Positions 20,439 to 30,149 are shown, numbered from the stretch's first letter. The stretch: DNA of 64,000 bases from Silvania hatchlandensis (GCF_025564065.1 NZ_JAMGZK010000039.1:59752-123751); one strand, 5' to 3'. Translations and numbers: made by a program. Notes: a model not told the origin generated them from the letters alone.

Positions 20439-21298
20439 TACGCGAACCCCGCGCTGCCAAAGGTGCGCATCTGCGTCGCGACGGTATCGGTGATCGCCTC
20501 TTCGATGCTTAACAGCAGCTCGGCAAACTCGTCATACAGCGGCTGCCGGTTGGCCATCCGCTGTTCTACCGACGCCAGTGCGGCCTGCGACATCCCGGTA
20601 TAAAAGTTAATTTTGTGAATGCCCAGCTCGATGGCGCGACGGAAATCGGCATCGCTGATCCCCGAGCCGCCGTGCAGCACCAGCGGCAGACCGGTCTGCT
20701 GACGGATAGCATCCAGACGAGCGAAATCGAGCTTCGGCTCACCCTTGTATTTACCGTGGGCATTGCCAATCGCCACCGCCAGCGCGTCAATGCCGGTCTT
20801 GTCGACAAACTCGCGGGCAAGCCCTGGATCGGTGAAAAAGGCTTCGTCGGCATGGCCATACAGCGCCCCGCCCTCATCGCCGCCCACCGCGCCCAGTTCG
20901 GCCTCTACCGACACGCCCACCGCGTGGCACATCTTCACCACTTCCCGGGTCTGGCGGATGTTCTCGTCGTAGCTGAGCGTGGAACCATCGAACATCACCG
21001 AGCTGAACCCTAAGCGCAGCGCCCGCACTACCGCCTCAAAATGCAGGCCGTGATCGAGATTGAGCACCACCGGAATGTCGTGCCGGGCGGCTTCGAATTT
21101 AACGGCCTCCACCAGTGAATCGAGGGAGACATACTTAAAATGCACTTCGGCAATGTTGATGATAAAGGGCGAGCTCTCCTGGCGAGCGGCGGCAAACAGC
21201 GCCCGCAGGAAGTGGGAGTCGAGGACGTTAAATGCCCCCAGTGCATAGCGATGTTCGCGGGCGTGGGCCAGCCCGTCGGCGAGCGAGATAAGCGGCAT
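20438..21298 (-). CDS. Class II (metal-dependent) ketose-phosphate aldolase
   Basis: A 286-residue TIM-barrel aldolase of the fructose/tagatose-bisphosphate class II type. Zinc and substrate motifs are visible: VLNLDHGLHF, GNAHGKYKGEPKLDF and VLHGGSGISD. It probably cleaves a ketose phosphate to dihydroxyacetone phosphate and an aldehyde. Its start follows an AAGGAGT ribosome site identical to that of the isomerase gene, 9 bases away, and it is coupled to the kinase gene downstream. If the ketose were xylulose-1-phosphate the second product would be glycolaldehyde; this is inference. Confidence 0.85.
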   Translation of the reverse strand: MPLISLADGLAHAREHRYALGAFNVLDSHFLRALFAAARQESSPFIINIAEVHFKYVSLDSLVEAVKFEAARHDIPVVLNLDHGLHFEAVVRALRLGFSSVMFDGSTLSYDENIRQTREVVKMCHAVGVSVEAELGAVGGDEGGALYGHADEAFFTDPGLAREFVDKTGIDALAVAIGNAHGKYKGEPKLDFARLDAIRQQTGLPLVLHGGSGISDADFRRAIELGIHKINFYTGMSQAALASVEQRMANRQPLYDEFAELLLSIEEAITDTVATQMRTFGSAGFA

Positions 21299-21307
21299 GA
21301 TGACTCC

Positions 21308-21994
21308 TTAAGGGCGAAACAGGCTGTACTCGTTGCACAGCACCAGCACGGCAGGTTCGTCTTCTTCAATGGGGTTAAAGCGGGCGGTTGGCTGCAAAAA
21401 GTGGTTGTCGTGCTCGTCGTCATTCACCGAGGAAACTTCTCCCACCAGCACGTCGCCAAAGCCGCTTTCGCCCCAGAATGTGTGATACAGCCCGGGCGGC
21501 AGGCAGATGCTCTCTCCCGGCAGCAGGCGTATCTGGCTGCCCGCAATGTGCGTCTGGCGACAGCCGTCGAGGGTCACTGTGACATCGCCCTCGATCTTCT
21601 CTTCGTGCGCCCCGGCGTTCCACAGCTCGATAATCAAATTGCCGCCGCCGCGATTGATGATGTCCTCACGCTTGCGCCAGTGAAAGTGCAGCGGCGTGAC
21701 CTGCCCGTCGCGCACGTGCATGATCTTTTCGGCGTAGCTTTTTTCCCAGGGTACGCCGTTGGGCGAACCGTTGCGCAAGGTAAAAAGGGTTAAGCCTTCG
21801 GCGGAGAAGTTATCCCCACCGAACGCGGTCACATCCCAGCCGAGCTTGAGGTCAAACACTTCACGCCAGGCGTCAGGATCCAGCTGCCGCCAGCGGGTCG
21901 GGGGGAAGCTGGCAAAGGGCGGTAAATGCACGTCGTGCATGGAGAAAAACTGGCGCGTGTGGCCGAGGATTTCGTTAATGTCGGAGCGTTTCAT
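21308..21994 (-). CDS. D-lyxose ketol-isomerase-like cupin
   Basis: A 228-residue cupin-type sugar isomerase. The metal-binding HFHWRKREDI motif and the later PPGLYHTFWGE segment give the expected histidine and glutamate ligands. It resembles the E. coli O157:H7 isomerase known to interconvert D-lyxose with D-xylulose and D-mannose with D-fructose. It sits in the same kind of gene set (ABC transporter, aldolase, kinase). In the operon it follows the binding-protein gene after a 130-bp spacer holding a palindromic repeat. Start supported by AAGGAGT. Confidence 0.8.
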   Translation of the reverse strand: MKRSDINEILGHTRQFFSMHDVHLPPFASFPPTRWRQLDPDAWREVFDLKLGWDVTAFGGDNFSAEGLTLFTLRNGSPNGVPWEKSYAEKIMHVRDGQVTPLHFHWRKREDIINRGGGNLIIELWNAGAHEEKIEGDVTVTLDGCRQTHIAGSQIRLLPGESICLPPGLYHTFWGESGFGDVLVGEVSSVNDDEHDNHFLQPTARFNPIEEDEPAVLVLCNEYSLFRP

Positions 21995-22024
21995 AGTGAC
22001 TCCTTAAGTGATGTGCAAATATTA

Positions 22025-22107
22025 CCCCTCACCCTAACCCTCTCCCCAAAGGGGAGAGGGAACCTGAACACCCTCTCCCCTTTGGGGAGAGGGCCGGGGT
22101 GAGGGGG
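22025..22107. repeat. Palindromic CCCTCTCC-type repeat, copy 3, inside the sugar operon
   Basis: Two hairpins (each CCCTCTCCCC with GGGGAGAGGG) in a larger dyad flanked by CCCTCACCC and GGGTGAGGG. It separates the binding-protein gene from the isomerase gene and could allow higher expression of the transporter part than of the enzymes. Confidence 0.75.
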
Positions 22108-22124
22108 AACAGGCCGCACAAGGC

Positions 22125-23066
22125 TTATTTCACCGTCCAGCCCTTATAATTCCCGACGTTGCTCTTATCGATCATCGTCACCGGGATCAGCACGGGCTCT
22201 TTCGGCGCTGGCTTGCCCTGCAGAATGCCGTAGCCAATCTCCACCGCTTTGGACGCCATTACCTGCGGATCCTGGGCTGGGGTGGCGATAAACAGCGAGT
22301 TCTCGCGCTTCAGCGCCTCTTCCGCATCCGGGGATCCATCCACGCCAACGATAAAGAATTCGCTACGCTGGGCCTGCTTCGCTGCCAGATCGGCCCCGAT
22401 CGCCGTCGGATCGTTTATCGCAAATACCCCGTCGATCTTCGGATTGGCAGCCAGCAGGGAAGTCATCACTTCCAGCCCGCCTTCGCGGCTGCCTTTGGCG
22501 TTTTGATTATAGGACAGCACCTTGATATCCGGATGGCGCTTGAATTCGGTCTGGCAACCTTCCACCCGGTTTTGCACCGCAGACACCGGAGGACCGTTGA
22601 TAATCACCACGTTGCCTTTGCCTTTCAGGCGGTCGGTAATGAGTTTACAGGCCAGTTCACCCGCCTGGGTGTTGTTGGAGGTGATGGTGGCATCGGCTCC
22701 TTCGGCCGCCACGTCAACCGCGATCACCACGATCCCGGCGTCTTTCGCCCGCTTCACCGCCGGACCGATCCCTTTCGAGTCAGCGGCATTAAGAATGATC
22801 ATATCGACTTTGGCGGCGATAAAGTTATCAATCTGCGACACCTGCTGGCCGAGATCGTACCCGCTGGAGACCAGGGTCACTTTCACGTTATCACCCGCCA
22901 GCTTGCGGGCTTCCAGCTCGGCCCCTTTCGTTATCTGCACGAAGAACGGGTTCGCCAGATCGCCCACCGTCACGCCGATAGATTTCAGATCTTTGGCCTG
23001 CACAAACGGCGCGGAGGCAAGCAGTGCGCCAGCACACAGCGCGGTAACAAGAGGTTTTAATCGCAT
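22125..23066 (-). CDS. Ribose-type ABC transporter, periplasmic sugar-binding protein
   Basis: A 313-residue periplasmic binding protein of the RbsB/AlsB family (Peripla_BP_4). A signal peptide spans residues 1-24, ending VQA. The mature part carries typical segments GVTVGDLANPFF, NAADSKGIGPAVK and FAINDPTAIGA. It is encoded third in the operon, after the ATPase and permease. It delivers the sugar, probably a rare pentose or hexose, to the permease. The following palindromic repeat may stabilise its message, as this component is needed in excess. Confidence 0.88.
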   Translation of the reverse strand: MRLKPLVTALCAGALLASAPFVQAKDLKSIGVTVGDLANPFFVQITKGAELEARKLAGDNVKVTLVSSGYDLGQQVSQIDNFIAAKVDMIILNAADSKGIGPAVKRAKDAGIVVIAVDVAAEGADATITSNNTQAGELACKLITDRLKGKGNVVIINGPPVSAVQNRVEGCQTEFKRHPDIKVLSYNQNAKGSREGGLEVMTSLLAANPKIDGVFAINDPTAIGADLAAKQAQRSEFFIVGVDGSPDAEEALKRENSLFIATPAQDPQVMASKAVEIGYGILQGKPAPKEPVLIPVTMIDKSNVGNYKGWTVK

Positions 23067-23098
23067 GCTTTTATTCCTCGTTCTGTAGGGTATTGTTG

Positions 23099-24094
23099 TT
23101 ATGCACTTTGATGATGTCGGGTACGGTATTTGTCTATCAGCACTGCAATGATGATCACCGCCCCTTTGATCACCAGTTGCCAGAAGTAAGAGACGCCCAT
23201 CAGCGTCATGCCGTTATTGAGGGTGGCGATGATCAGCGCCCCGACCAGCGTGCCGGTGATCGTGCCGATCCCGCCGACAAAGCTGGTGCCGCCGAGGATC
23301 ACCGCCGCGATCGCATCCAGCTCGTAGCCGGTGCCTAAGTTGCCGTTGGCGCTGTACAGCCTGGACGCGCTCATCACCCCGCCAAGACCCGACAGCAGAC
23401 CGCTCATGCCATACACAAACAGCAGCACCAGCCACACTTTGATGCCCGTCAGGCGCGCCGCCTGCATGTTGCCGCCCACCGCGTAAATATGGACCCCCAG
23501 CGTGGTACGACGCAGGATAAACCAGCAGATGGCGATCACCGCCAGCGCAATCACCACCAGCCACGGCACTGGCCCAAGGTAGTTATTGCCGATCCACTCA
23601 AAGCCGATACTGGAGTTAATCACCGTGGTGCCATCCGCCAGCAGATACGCCGCGCCGCGCAGGGCCGTATAGGTGCCGAGCGTGACAATAAACGGCGGCA
23701 GTCCGGCAAAGGCCACCAGCGCCCCGTTGATGGTTCCCAGCGCCAGCCCGAGCATCAGCGCCGCCGGGACTGACAGCATCGACAGCTCCGGCATCAGCGA
23801 CACCACCATTGCCGCCACCGCGGTGGTGCCCAGAATCGAGCCGACCGACAGGTCGATCCCGCCGGTCAAAATAATGAAAGTCATCCCCGCCGCCAGTACG
23901 ATATTGATCGACGCCTGGCGGGTGATGTTCAGCAGGTTGCTTTCAGTGAAGAAGTTGGGCGCAATAAAGCCAAATACCGCGACAATCAGGATCAAAATCG
24001 GCAGGATGCCGACCGTTTGCATCAGATCGCCCATCAGCATCTTTTTGGCAGAAGCGGATTTGGCTTCCTGCTGCGGATTGGTTGAGTGAGTCAT
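23099..24094 (-). CDS. Ribose-type ABC transporter permease
   Basis: A 331-residue inner-membrane permease of the RbsC family with about ten hydrophobic helices and the conserved cytoplasmic segment [14 protein letters not shown]. It overlaps the ATPase gene by 4 bases. One permease gene is present, as expected for a transporter that works as a homodimer with a double-domain ATPase. Confidence 0.9.
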   Translation of the reverse strand: MTHSTNPQQEAKSASAKKMLMGDLMQTVGILPILILIVAVFGFIAPNFFTESNLLNITRQASINIVLAAGMTFIILTGGIDLSVGSILGTTAVAAMVVSLMPELSMLSVPAALMLGLALGTINGALVAFAGLPPFIVTLGTYTALRGAAYLLADGTTVINSSIGFEWIGNNYLGPVPWLVVIALAVIAICWFILRRTTLGVHIYAVGGNMQAARLTGIKVWLVLLFVYGMSGLLSGLGGVMSASRLYSANGNLGTGYELDAIAAVILGGTSFVGGIGTITGTLVGALIIATLNNGMTLMGVSYFWQLVIKGAVIIIAVLIDKYRTRHHQSA

Positions 24095-25611
24095 GGTGTT
24101 ACCGCCTGGTGATGAGAGTCGTTAACGCCGGTTGCCAGCGTCATGATGTTTTCCTGGGAGATGTCGTTTCGGTGCAGCTCCCCGGCGATGCTACCTTCGC
24201 GCATCACATACACGCGATCGCTCATGCCGACCACTTCCGGCAGTTCGCTGGAGATCATCAGGATCGCCACCCCTTTGCGCGCCATCTGGTTCATGATCCG
24301 GTAGATCTCGCTTTTGGCACCGACATCCACACCGCGCGTCGGCTCATCGAGGATCAGAATGCGCGGGCCAATCGCCACCCAGCGTGAGATCAGCAGCTTT
24401 TGCTGATTGCCGCCGGACAGCCCGCCCGCGCGCACCTGGGCATGGGGTACGCGGATGTTCAGCAGGGCAATGGCGTCATCAGAAATTGACTGCGCCTTCT
24501 TGCGATTCAGCATCCCCCAGTTGGCGTCGCGCTCCAGCGTCGCCATGGTGATGTTGTCCTGCGCCGCCAGTTCCAGAAACAGCCCCTGCTCCTTGCGGTT
24601 CTCGGTTAAAAAGCCGATCCCGTGGTCGATGGCGGCGCGCGGGGAGTGGATCACCACCGGCTCGCCGTCCACCTCAATCATGCCGCCGGTGGCTTTGCGC
24701 ACGCCAAAAATCAGCTGTGCCAGCTCGGATCGCCCGGCACCCACCAGCCCGGCCAGGCCGACGATTTCGCCCGAGCGCACCTGCAGGCTGCACGGCTGAA
24801 CTTTGCCGCCGTCGGTCAGGTGATGCACATTGAGACGCGGACTGCCGAGGGGGATGTCGCGCTCTTTGTTAAACAGATCGCTTAAGGGTCGGCCGACCAT
24901 CATGCGTACCAGTTCGGTGGCGTTGAGCTTGTCGCGGGTCAGGCTGCCGACGTACTGGCCGTCGCGCAGCACGCTGACCCGGTCGGAGAGTTCATACACT
25001 TCCGCCATACGGTGGCTGATATAGATGATCGCCATCCCTTCGTCGCGCAGGCGCAAAATCAGTTCGAACAGGCGCTGGGTTTCACGCGACGACAGGGCGG
25101 CGGTGGGTTCATCCATCACCAGAATGCGGCTGTTACGGTGCAGGGCGCGGGCGATTTCCACCTGCTGCTGCTCGGCAATGGTCAGCTTCATCACCAGGTC
25201 GGTGGCCTTGAAGTGCGCCCCCAGCCGGTCGATCACCGCCTGCGCCTGCGCCGCCATGGTTTTGCGCTGCACCAGTCCGCCGCGCGACAGCTCGCTGCCC
25301 AAAAAGATGTTTTCCGCCACCGTGAGGTTCGGGGCCAGCTGCATCTCCTGGTAGATCAGGGTAATGCCCGCTGCAAGGGCATCTTTCGGCCCCTTGATGT
25401 GGAACGGCTGGCCGTCAATCAGGATCTCGCCACCGCTGGCGGTATACGCCCCGGCGAGAATTTTCATCAGCGTGCTTTTTCCGGCACCGTTTTCGCCCAT
25501 CAGGGCATGGATCTCGCCGGGGAAGACCGTCAGATCCACACCCTTGAGCGCGTGGAAGTTGCCAAAGGTTTTGGCAATATTGCGCATCTCTAAAACCGGG
25601 GTCCTGCTCAT
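24091..25611 (-). CDS. Ribose-type ABC transporter ATPase (two nucleotide-binding domains)
   Basis: A 506-residue RbsA/MglA-type protein with two fused ABC domains. The N-terminal domain has Walker [10 protein letters not shown] (about residue 39). The C-terminal one has the usual degenerate GAGRSE, the signature LSGGNQQK and a Walker B ending LDEPTRG. It energises import of the operon's sugar. It is the first gene of the six-gene minus-strand operon, divergent from the hybrid kinase, with 134 bp between. Confidence 0.92.
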   Translation of the reverse strand: MSRTPVLEMRNIAKTFGNFHALKGVDLTVFPGEIHALMGENGAGKSTLMKILAGAYTASGGEILIDGQPFHIKGPKDALAAGITLIYQEMQLAPNLTVAENIFLGSELSRGGLVQRKTMAAQAQAVIDRLGAHFKATDLVMKLTIAEQQQVEIARALHRNSRILVMDEPTAALSSRETQRLFELILRLRDEGMAIIYISHRMAEVYELSDRVSVLRDGQYVGSLTRDKLNATELVRMMVGRPLSDLFNKERDIPLGSPRLNVHHLTDGGKVQPCSLQVRSGEIVGLAGLVGAGRSELAQLIFGVRKATGGMIEVDGEPVVIHSPRAAIDHGIGFLTENRKEQGLFLELAAQDNITMATLERDANWGMLNRKKAQSISDDAIALLNIRVPHAQVRAGGLSGGNQQKLLISRWVAIGPRILILDEPTRGVDVGAKSEIYRIMNQMARKGVAILMISSELPEVVGMSDRVYVMREGSIAGELHRNDISQENIMTLATGVNDSHHQAVTP

Positions 25612-25681
25612 GGCGGATCTCCTGTGAAGGTCGATATCCGCACTTCATCACAGCCTGATAAATGCAAAATGTCAGAAGTCG

Positions 25682-25704
25682 TTCATATTTGTCATAGTTA
25701 TGAA
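25682..25704. promoter_or_regulatory. Dyad in the divergent sugar-operon / kinase promoter
   Basis: TTCATA (25682-25687) and TATGAA (25699-25704) form an inverted repeat spaced 11 bases, about one helical turn, within the 134-bp divergent spacer. It is a candidate binding site for the OmpR-type regulator encoded at 17957. OmpR-type sites are often direct repeats, so the assignment is tentative. Confidence 0.4.
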
Positions 25705-25745
25705 TAGTTAACGGGCGTCACAATTTTCCCCGTCATGGAGCCAAC

Positions 25746-28028
25746 ATGCCTTCACGCCGTCCCCCCTTTTTCGCCAGCGCCCGCGGGCGCCTGCTGATTT
25801 TCAATCTGCTGGTGGTGGCGGTAACGCTGATGGTCAGCGGCGTGGCAGTGCTGGGCTTTCGTCATGCCAGTCACATTCAGGAGCAGGTCCAGCGCCAGAC
25901 GCTGGACGACATGACCGGCAGCATGAACCTGGCGCGCGAAACCGCCAACGTGGCGACGGCGGCGGTGCGCCTGTCGCAGGTGGTGGGGGCGCTGGAATAT
26001 AAAGGGGAAGCCGAGCGGCTAAAACAGACCCAGACCGCACTGCGCGGTGCGCTGGAACAGCTTGCCGATGCTCCGCTGGCGCAGCAGGAACCGGCACTGG
26101 TGGCGCGGATTATCCAGCGCAGCAATGAGTTACAGCAAAGCGTGACCGGCATGCTGGAACGCGGGCAGCGGCGTCATCAGGAACGCAACGCGCTGCTCAG
26201 CTCTCTCTACCAGAACCAGAGCTATCTCCGCCATCTGCAGGACATTAACCACCGCTACGCCAGCAATGTGCCGGACGCGGGGCTGCTCAGCGAGATGGAT
26301 CGGCTGATAGCGGCCGCCATCGAAACCCCTTCACCGCGTGCGACCATTCAGCAGCTGGATACGATAACGGCGATGATCCCCCGGCAGGCCACCCAGCCGG
26401 TGGTGAACTTCGTGCTGCCCGATTTCAACGCCGAACTGAACAAGCTCGGCCCGCTTTCCCGGCAGCTGGAAGAGAGCGATCTGGCGATCGGCTGGTATAT
26501 GTTCCATATCAAGGCGCTGGTGGCGATCTTAAACACGGATATCAATCAGTACGTGGAGCAGGTCGCCGAGGCCTCGCAGCTGCGCACCGCCCAGAGCCAT
26601 CAGGAGCTGCGCTCAATCAGCGTCTTTATCTCGGTGTTTGCCGTCCTGGCGCTGATCATTACCGCCTGTGCCTGCTGGTATATCTACCGCAATCTGGGCT
26701 CCAACCTGACGGCGATCTCCCGGGCGATGTCGCGGCTGGCCCACGGCGAACAGGATGTGTCGGTGCCTGCGCTGCAGCGGCGGGATGAGCTGGGCGAACT
26801 GGCGCGGGCGTTTAACGTCTTTGCCCGCAATACCGCCTCGCTGGAGCACACCACCCGATTGTTGAAAGAGAAGACCTCGCAGATGGAGATCGATCGCCTT
26901 GAGCGGCAGGGGCTGGAAGAGGCGCTGCTGCACAGCCAGAAGATGAAGGCCGTTGGGCAGCTGACCGGCGGACTGGCGCACGATTTTAACAACCTGCTGG
27001 CGGTGATCATCGGCAGCCTGGAACTGGTAAACCCGGATTCGCCGGACGCGCCGCGTATCAGCCGGGCGCTGAAAGCCGCCGAGCGCGGGGCGCTGCTGAC
27101 CCAGCGCCTGCTGGCGTTCTCGCGCAAACAGTCCCTCAACCCGCATGCGGTGGAGATGAAGCCGCTGCTGGAAAACCTCGGGGAGCTGATGTGCCATTCG
27201 CTGCCCTCAACGCTCATCCTCGAGATCGAAGCACAAACCCCGGCGTGGTCCGCGTGGATTGACGTCGGTCAGCTGGAAAACGCCATTATCAACCTGGTGA
27301 TGAATGCCCGCGACGCAATGGACGGACAAAACGGTGCGATCAGAATTCGCACCTGGAATCAGCGGGTGACCCGCAGCGATGGCCGCAGGCAGGATATGGT
27401 GGCGCTGGAGGTGATCGACCACGGATGTGGCATGTCGCAGGCGATCAAGTCCCAGGTCTTCGAACCCTTCTTTACTACCAAGCAGACCGGCAGCGGCAGC
27501 GGGCTGGGGCTGTCGATGGTGTACGGCTTTGTGCGCCAGTCCGGCGGGCGGGTCGAGATTGAAAGCGCGCCAGGTCAAGGCACCACCGTGCGCCTGCATC
27601 TGCCCCGCTCGACGCTGCAGGCGCTTCCTCAGCCGGAAGCGCTGGCCACGGCCACCGCGCCGCAAAGCGATCGGCTGGTGCTGGTGCTGGACGATCAATC
27701 CGACGTCCGGCAAACCCTGTGCGAGCAGCTCCACCAGCTGGGTTACCTGACGCTGGAGGCCGAAACCGGTGAGCAGGCGCTGCAGATGCTGGCGGCATCG
27801 ACGGATATCGAAATATTTATCAGCGACCTGATGCTACCCGGCAGCCTGAGTGGCGCAGAGGTGATCCAGCATGTCCGCCAGCACTTCCCGCATCTTCCGG
27901 TGCTGCTGATGAGCGGTCAGGATCTCCGCCCGGCGCACAACCCACAGCTGCCGGAGGTGGAGCGGCTGCGCAAGCCGTTTACCCGGACGCAGCTGGCGCA
28001 GGCGCTGCGTAATGCGGCCAGAATTTGA
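25746..28028 (+). CDS. Hybrid sensor histidine kinase of the sugar module
   Basis: A 760-residue inner-membrane sensor. TM1 is at about 16-38, a long helical periplasmic domain spans 39-290, TM2 is at about 293-314, and HAMP runs to about 367. The dimerisation domain has His412 in GLAHDFNN, and the ATPase domain ends near 620 (GSGSGLGLSMVYGF). A C-terminal receiver has phosphoacceptor Asp694 (ISDLMLPG). There is no phosphotransfer domain, so the receiver may modulate rather than relay. The sugar operon diverges from it, and the partner regulator is most likely the OmpR-type protein beyond that operon. The signal may be the free sugar or the loaded binding protein. Confidence 0.85.
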   Translation: MPSRRPPFFASARGRLLIFNLLVVAVTLMVSGVAVLGFRHASHIQEQVQRQTLDDMTGSMNLARETANVATAAVRLSQVVGALEYKGEAERLKQTQTALRGALEQLADAPLAQQEPALVARIIQRSNELQQSVTGMLERGQRRHQERNALLSSLYQNQSYLRHLQDINHRYASNVPDAGLLSEMDRLIAAAIETPSPRATIQQLDTITAMIPRQATQPVVNFVLPDFNAELNKLGPLSRQLEESDLAIGWYMFHIKALVAILNTDINQYVEQVAEASQLRTAQSHQELRSISVFISVFAVLALIITACACWYIYRNLGSNLTAISRAMSRLAHGEQDVSVPALQRRDELGELARAFNVFARNTASLEHTTRLLKEKTSQMEIDRLERQGLEEALLHSQKMKAVGQLTGGLAHDFNNLLAVIIGSLELVNPDSPDAPRISRALKAAERGALLTQRLLAFSRKQSLNPHAVEMKPLLENLGELMCHSLPSTLILEIEAQTPAWSAWIDVGQLENAIINLVMNARDAMDGQNGAIRIRTWNQRVTRSDGRRQDMVALEVIDHGCGMSQAIKSQVFEPFFTTKQTGSGSGLGLSMVYGFVRQSGGRVEIESAPGQGTTVRLHLPRSTLQALPQPEALATATAPQSDRLVLVLDDQSDVRQTLCEQLHQLGYLTLEAETGEQALQMLAASTDIEIFISDLMLPGSLSGAEVIQHVRQHFPHLPVLLMSGQDLRPAHNPQLPEVERLRKPFTRTQLAQALRNAARI

Positions 28029-28098
28029 GATTCCTCCGCTACTTCCTTTTGTCACACTTTATTAACCTGAAGCCAGCCCACCCTGTGAGACTGGCTTT

Positions 28099-28416
28099 AT
28101 GAAATCGACATCCCTTCCTCTGTTTTTTGTGCTGCTGACACTTATCAACCCGCTGGCGCAGGCCGATCTTATTGACGACGCGGTGGGCAATATCCAGCAG
28201 GCGATCAATGACGCCTATAAGCCGGACAATAGCCGCAGCGATGATGACGATCGCTATGACGCGCGGCGCAATAGCGACAGTCGGCAATATAACGATCGTC
28301 GCAAACAGCTTGAAGACCGACGTCAGCGTTTAGATGAGCGCCAGCGCCAGCTGGATGACGATCGACGTCGGCTGGAAGATGACGAGCGCCAGTTAGAGAA
28401 TGATTACGATCGCTAG
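28099..28416 (+). CDS. yjdP: YjdP-like periplasmic protein with charged repeats
   Basis: A 105-residue protein with a signal peptide (residues 1-22, ending AQA). A highly charged, coiled-coil-like C-terminal half follows, built of RRQRLDERQRQL-type heptads. Length, signal peptide and composition match E. coli YjdP (about 109 residues), which also lies next to phnP. Function unknown. Its stop codon overlaps that of the convergent membrane-protein gene within CTAG. Confidence 0.85.
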   Translation: MKSTSLPLFFVLLTLINPLAQADLIDDAVGNIQQAINDAYKPDNSRSDDDDRYDARRNSDSRQYNDRRKQLEDRRQRLDERQRQLDDDRRRLEDDERQLENDYDR

Positions 28417-28874
28417 CGGTCGGGCCCCTGGGTTATAACGGCATACGTTTGTGTCGTCTCGCCACGAAAGGGCAGAGACGGCACAATCCACCCCATCATC
28501 ATTCCGGCCATTAAGCCAGGTCCGACCGACATCCAGATAAATGCTTCATCCATCGCGCTGATAAAAACCAGCCAGACAATTGACGCGATGGCTGCCCCAA
28601 TCGCACCGCAAATGAGCACTCTCTGCCAGACACACGCGTAAATCCGCGGCGGGAGACAGGCCATTGCAATACCGGTCAGTAATGCAGGAACACCGCCGAT
28701 AACCCATGTTAATACGATGAAAATGGGCAAAATACTGAGTATCTCCAGCAGGAACTGGCCAGGTGTGAGGGTAGTGCTTTGCATTTCCTTTGCGAGGGTG
28801 ACCAGCCCCCCAATATGTGGCCCCAACAAAGCAAACCAGCAGGCGTGATGGATGATGCGGCGTGTTTTCGTCAT
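28413..28874 (-). CDS. Small inner-membrane protein of unknown function
   Basis: A 153-residue protein with four likely membrane segments (about 10-28, 44-70, 84-108, 112-132). I do not recognise the family. The ATG has a clear TGGAGGGA ribosome site, and the reading frame shows normal codon use, so it looks real. It lies downstream of phnP on the same strand (72-bp gap upstream) and is tail-to-tail with yjdP. No E. coli K-12 counterpart is known to me at this place. Confidence 0.6.
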   Translation of the reverse strand: MTKTRRIIHHACWFALLGPHIGGLVTLAKEMQSTTLTPGQFLLEILSILPIFIVLTWVIGGVPALLTGIAMACLPPRIYACVWQRVLICGAIGAAIASIVWLVFISAMDEAFIWMSVGPGLMAGMMMGWIVPSLPFRGETTQTYAVITQGPDR

Positions 28875-28946
28875 GTAATGTCCCTCCAGGGTATTGATTC
28901 TGAAGGGGAGGATAATCAGCGTAAGTGAAGAGACGGTGAAGTGATG

Positions 28947-29705
28947 TTAATCCAGCACCAGCACCATGCCGTCGTACCCCGCTTCAATTCCCTCCGGCAG
29001 CGAGTTGTTCATCATCCACACGTCGAACTGATGGCTGATGTGGGTCAGGATCACCTGCGGGCAGCCAATCACCTCATTCAGTGCGATGACGGTATTGAGA
29101 TCGCAATGGTTACGCGGGATTTCTTCGCGCGGTTCGTGGCTGCAATCAATCACGATGACCTGCGGCTGATTATTGAGTAAAAACTTCAGCGTTTTTTCCG
29201 GCAGTCCGGCGGTATCAGAGAGCCACGCTACCCGGCTGTGGGCGCTTTCCAGTAAATAGCCATACGTCAGCTTCGAGTGGTTCAGCGGCAGCGGCGTGAC
29301 CCGCAGGCCCTGCAGCTCAAACACCACAAAGGGCGCCAGCGTATGGCTAAAATCCAGGATCCCCGGGTGTTTAAACAGGTCGTCACAACCCGCGTCGTCC
29401 GGCGGGCCGTACACCGGGATCGTCGCCCCCACGCCCCAGCGCAGCGGGAACAGGCCCTGGACGTGATCCATATGGTAGTGGGTGAGTAAAATCTGCTGAA
29501 AACTGCCCGCCGGCCAGTCGTCCATCAGGTGCGGGATCCCCGCGTCCAGCAGGGTCACCGCATCGTTGAATTTGACCACCGCGCTGCAGGGGCGACGGCG
29601 ATACGCCTCCTGCAACCGCGCCCGACGGCAGGCCGGGCAGTCGCAGCCAAAGGCGGGCACCAGCTGTGCGCCGCCGGTGCCGGTCAGGGTGAGGGTCAGA
29701 CTCAT
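28947..29705 (-). CDS. phnP: Phosphoribosyl cyclic phosphodiesterase PhnP
   Basis: A 252-residue metallo-beta-lactamase-fold enzyme, the E. coli length. It opens the 5-phosphoribosyl-1,2-cyclic phosphate produced by C-P lyase. The HYHMDHVQG motif binds two metals, and a four-cysteine cluster in the N-terminal part (FGCDCPACR) holds the structural zinc typical of PhnP. It is the last gene of the phn operon, 9 bases after phnO. Confidence 0.95.
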   Translation of the reverse strand: MSLTLTLTGTGGAQLVPAFGCDCPACRRARLQEAYRRRPCSAVVKFNDAVTLLDAGIPHLMDDWPAGSFQQILLTHYHMDHVQGLFPLRWGVGATIPVYGPPDDAGCDDLFKHPGILDFSHTLAPFVVFELQGLRVTPLPLNHSKLTYGYLLESAHSRVAWLSDTAGLPEKTLKFLLNNQPQVIVIDCSHEPREEIPRNHCDLNTVIALNEVIGCPQVILTHISHQFDVWMMNNSLPEGIEAGYDGMVLVLD

Positions 29706-29714
29706 GGCACCGCC

Positions 29715-30149
29715 TTACAGAGGTTTGGTGAAGCGGAAGTGGCTCTGCGCATAGCCTTCGCGCAGATAAAAGCGGTGCGCATCATGGCGCTTCACGCTGG
29801 TGGACAGTTCCGTCATCTCCGCCCCGGCCTGGCGGGCTTCGTGTTCTGCCCAGGCCAGCAGCTGGCTGCCGACCTTCAACCCGCGCGCCTGGGGCATCAC
29901 CACCAGCTCCTGGATCTCGCCGATCCAGTTGGCGTGATGCAGGTGGAACTGCATATGCAGGCCGATCATGCCGACAATATGCCCGTCCTGCTCGGCCAGC
30001 TGATAGCGCATATTGTGATCCTGCAGATTGGCGGCGAACCCGGCGTGAAACGCCGACCGGTCCAGCTCCGCCTGTTTGAGCTCGCAAATCAGGCCGTACA
30101 CGGCCTCAACGTCCTCAGGGGTAGCCGGACGCAACGCACACTCAGGCAT
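29715..30149 (-). CDS. phnO: Aminoalkylphosphonate N-acetyltransferase PhnO
   Basis: A 144-residue GNAT-fold acetyltransferase, the length of E. coli PhnO. The acetyl-CoA loop lies in [16 protein letters not shown]. It acetylates aminoalkylphosphonates, which helps their degradation by C-P lyase. The start at 30149 is chosen for its GAAGGAGAAA ribosome site and agreement with the family; the open frame extends further upstream inside phnN. It overlaps phnN by 8 bases. Confidence 0.95.
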   Translation of the reverse strand: MPECALRPATPEDVEAVYGLICELKQAELDRSAFHAGFAANLQDHNMRYQLAEQDGHIVGMIGLHMQFHLHHANWIGEIQELVVMPQARGLKVGSQLLAWAEHEARQAGAEMTELSTSVKRHDAHRFYLREGYAQSHFRFTKPL

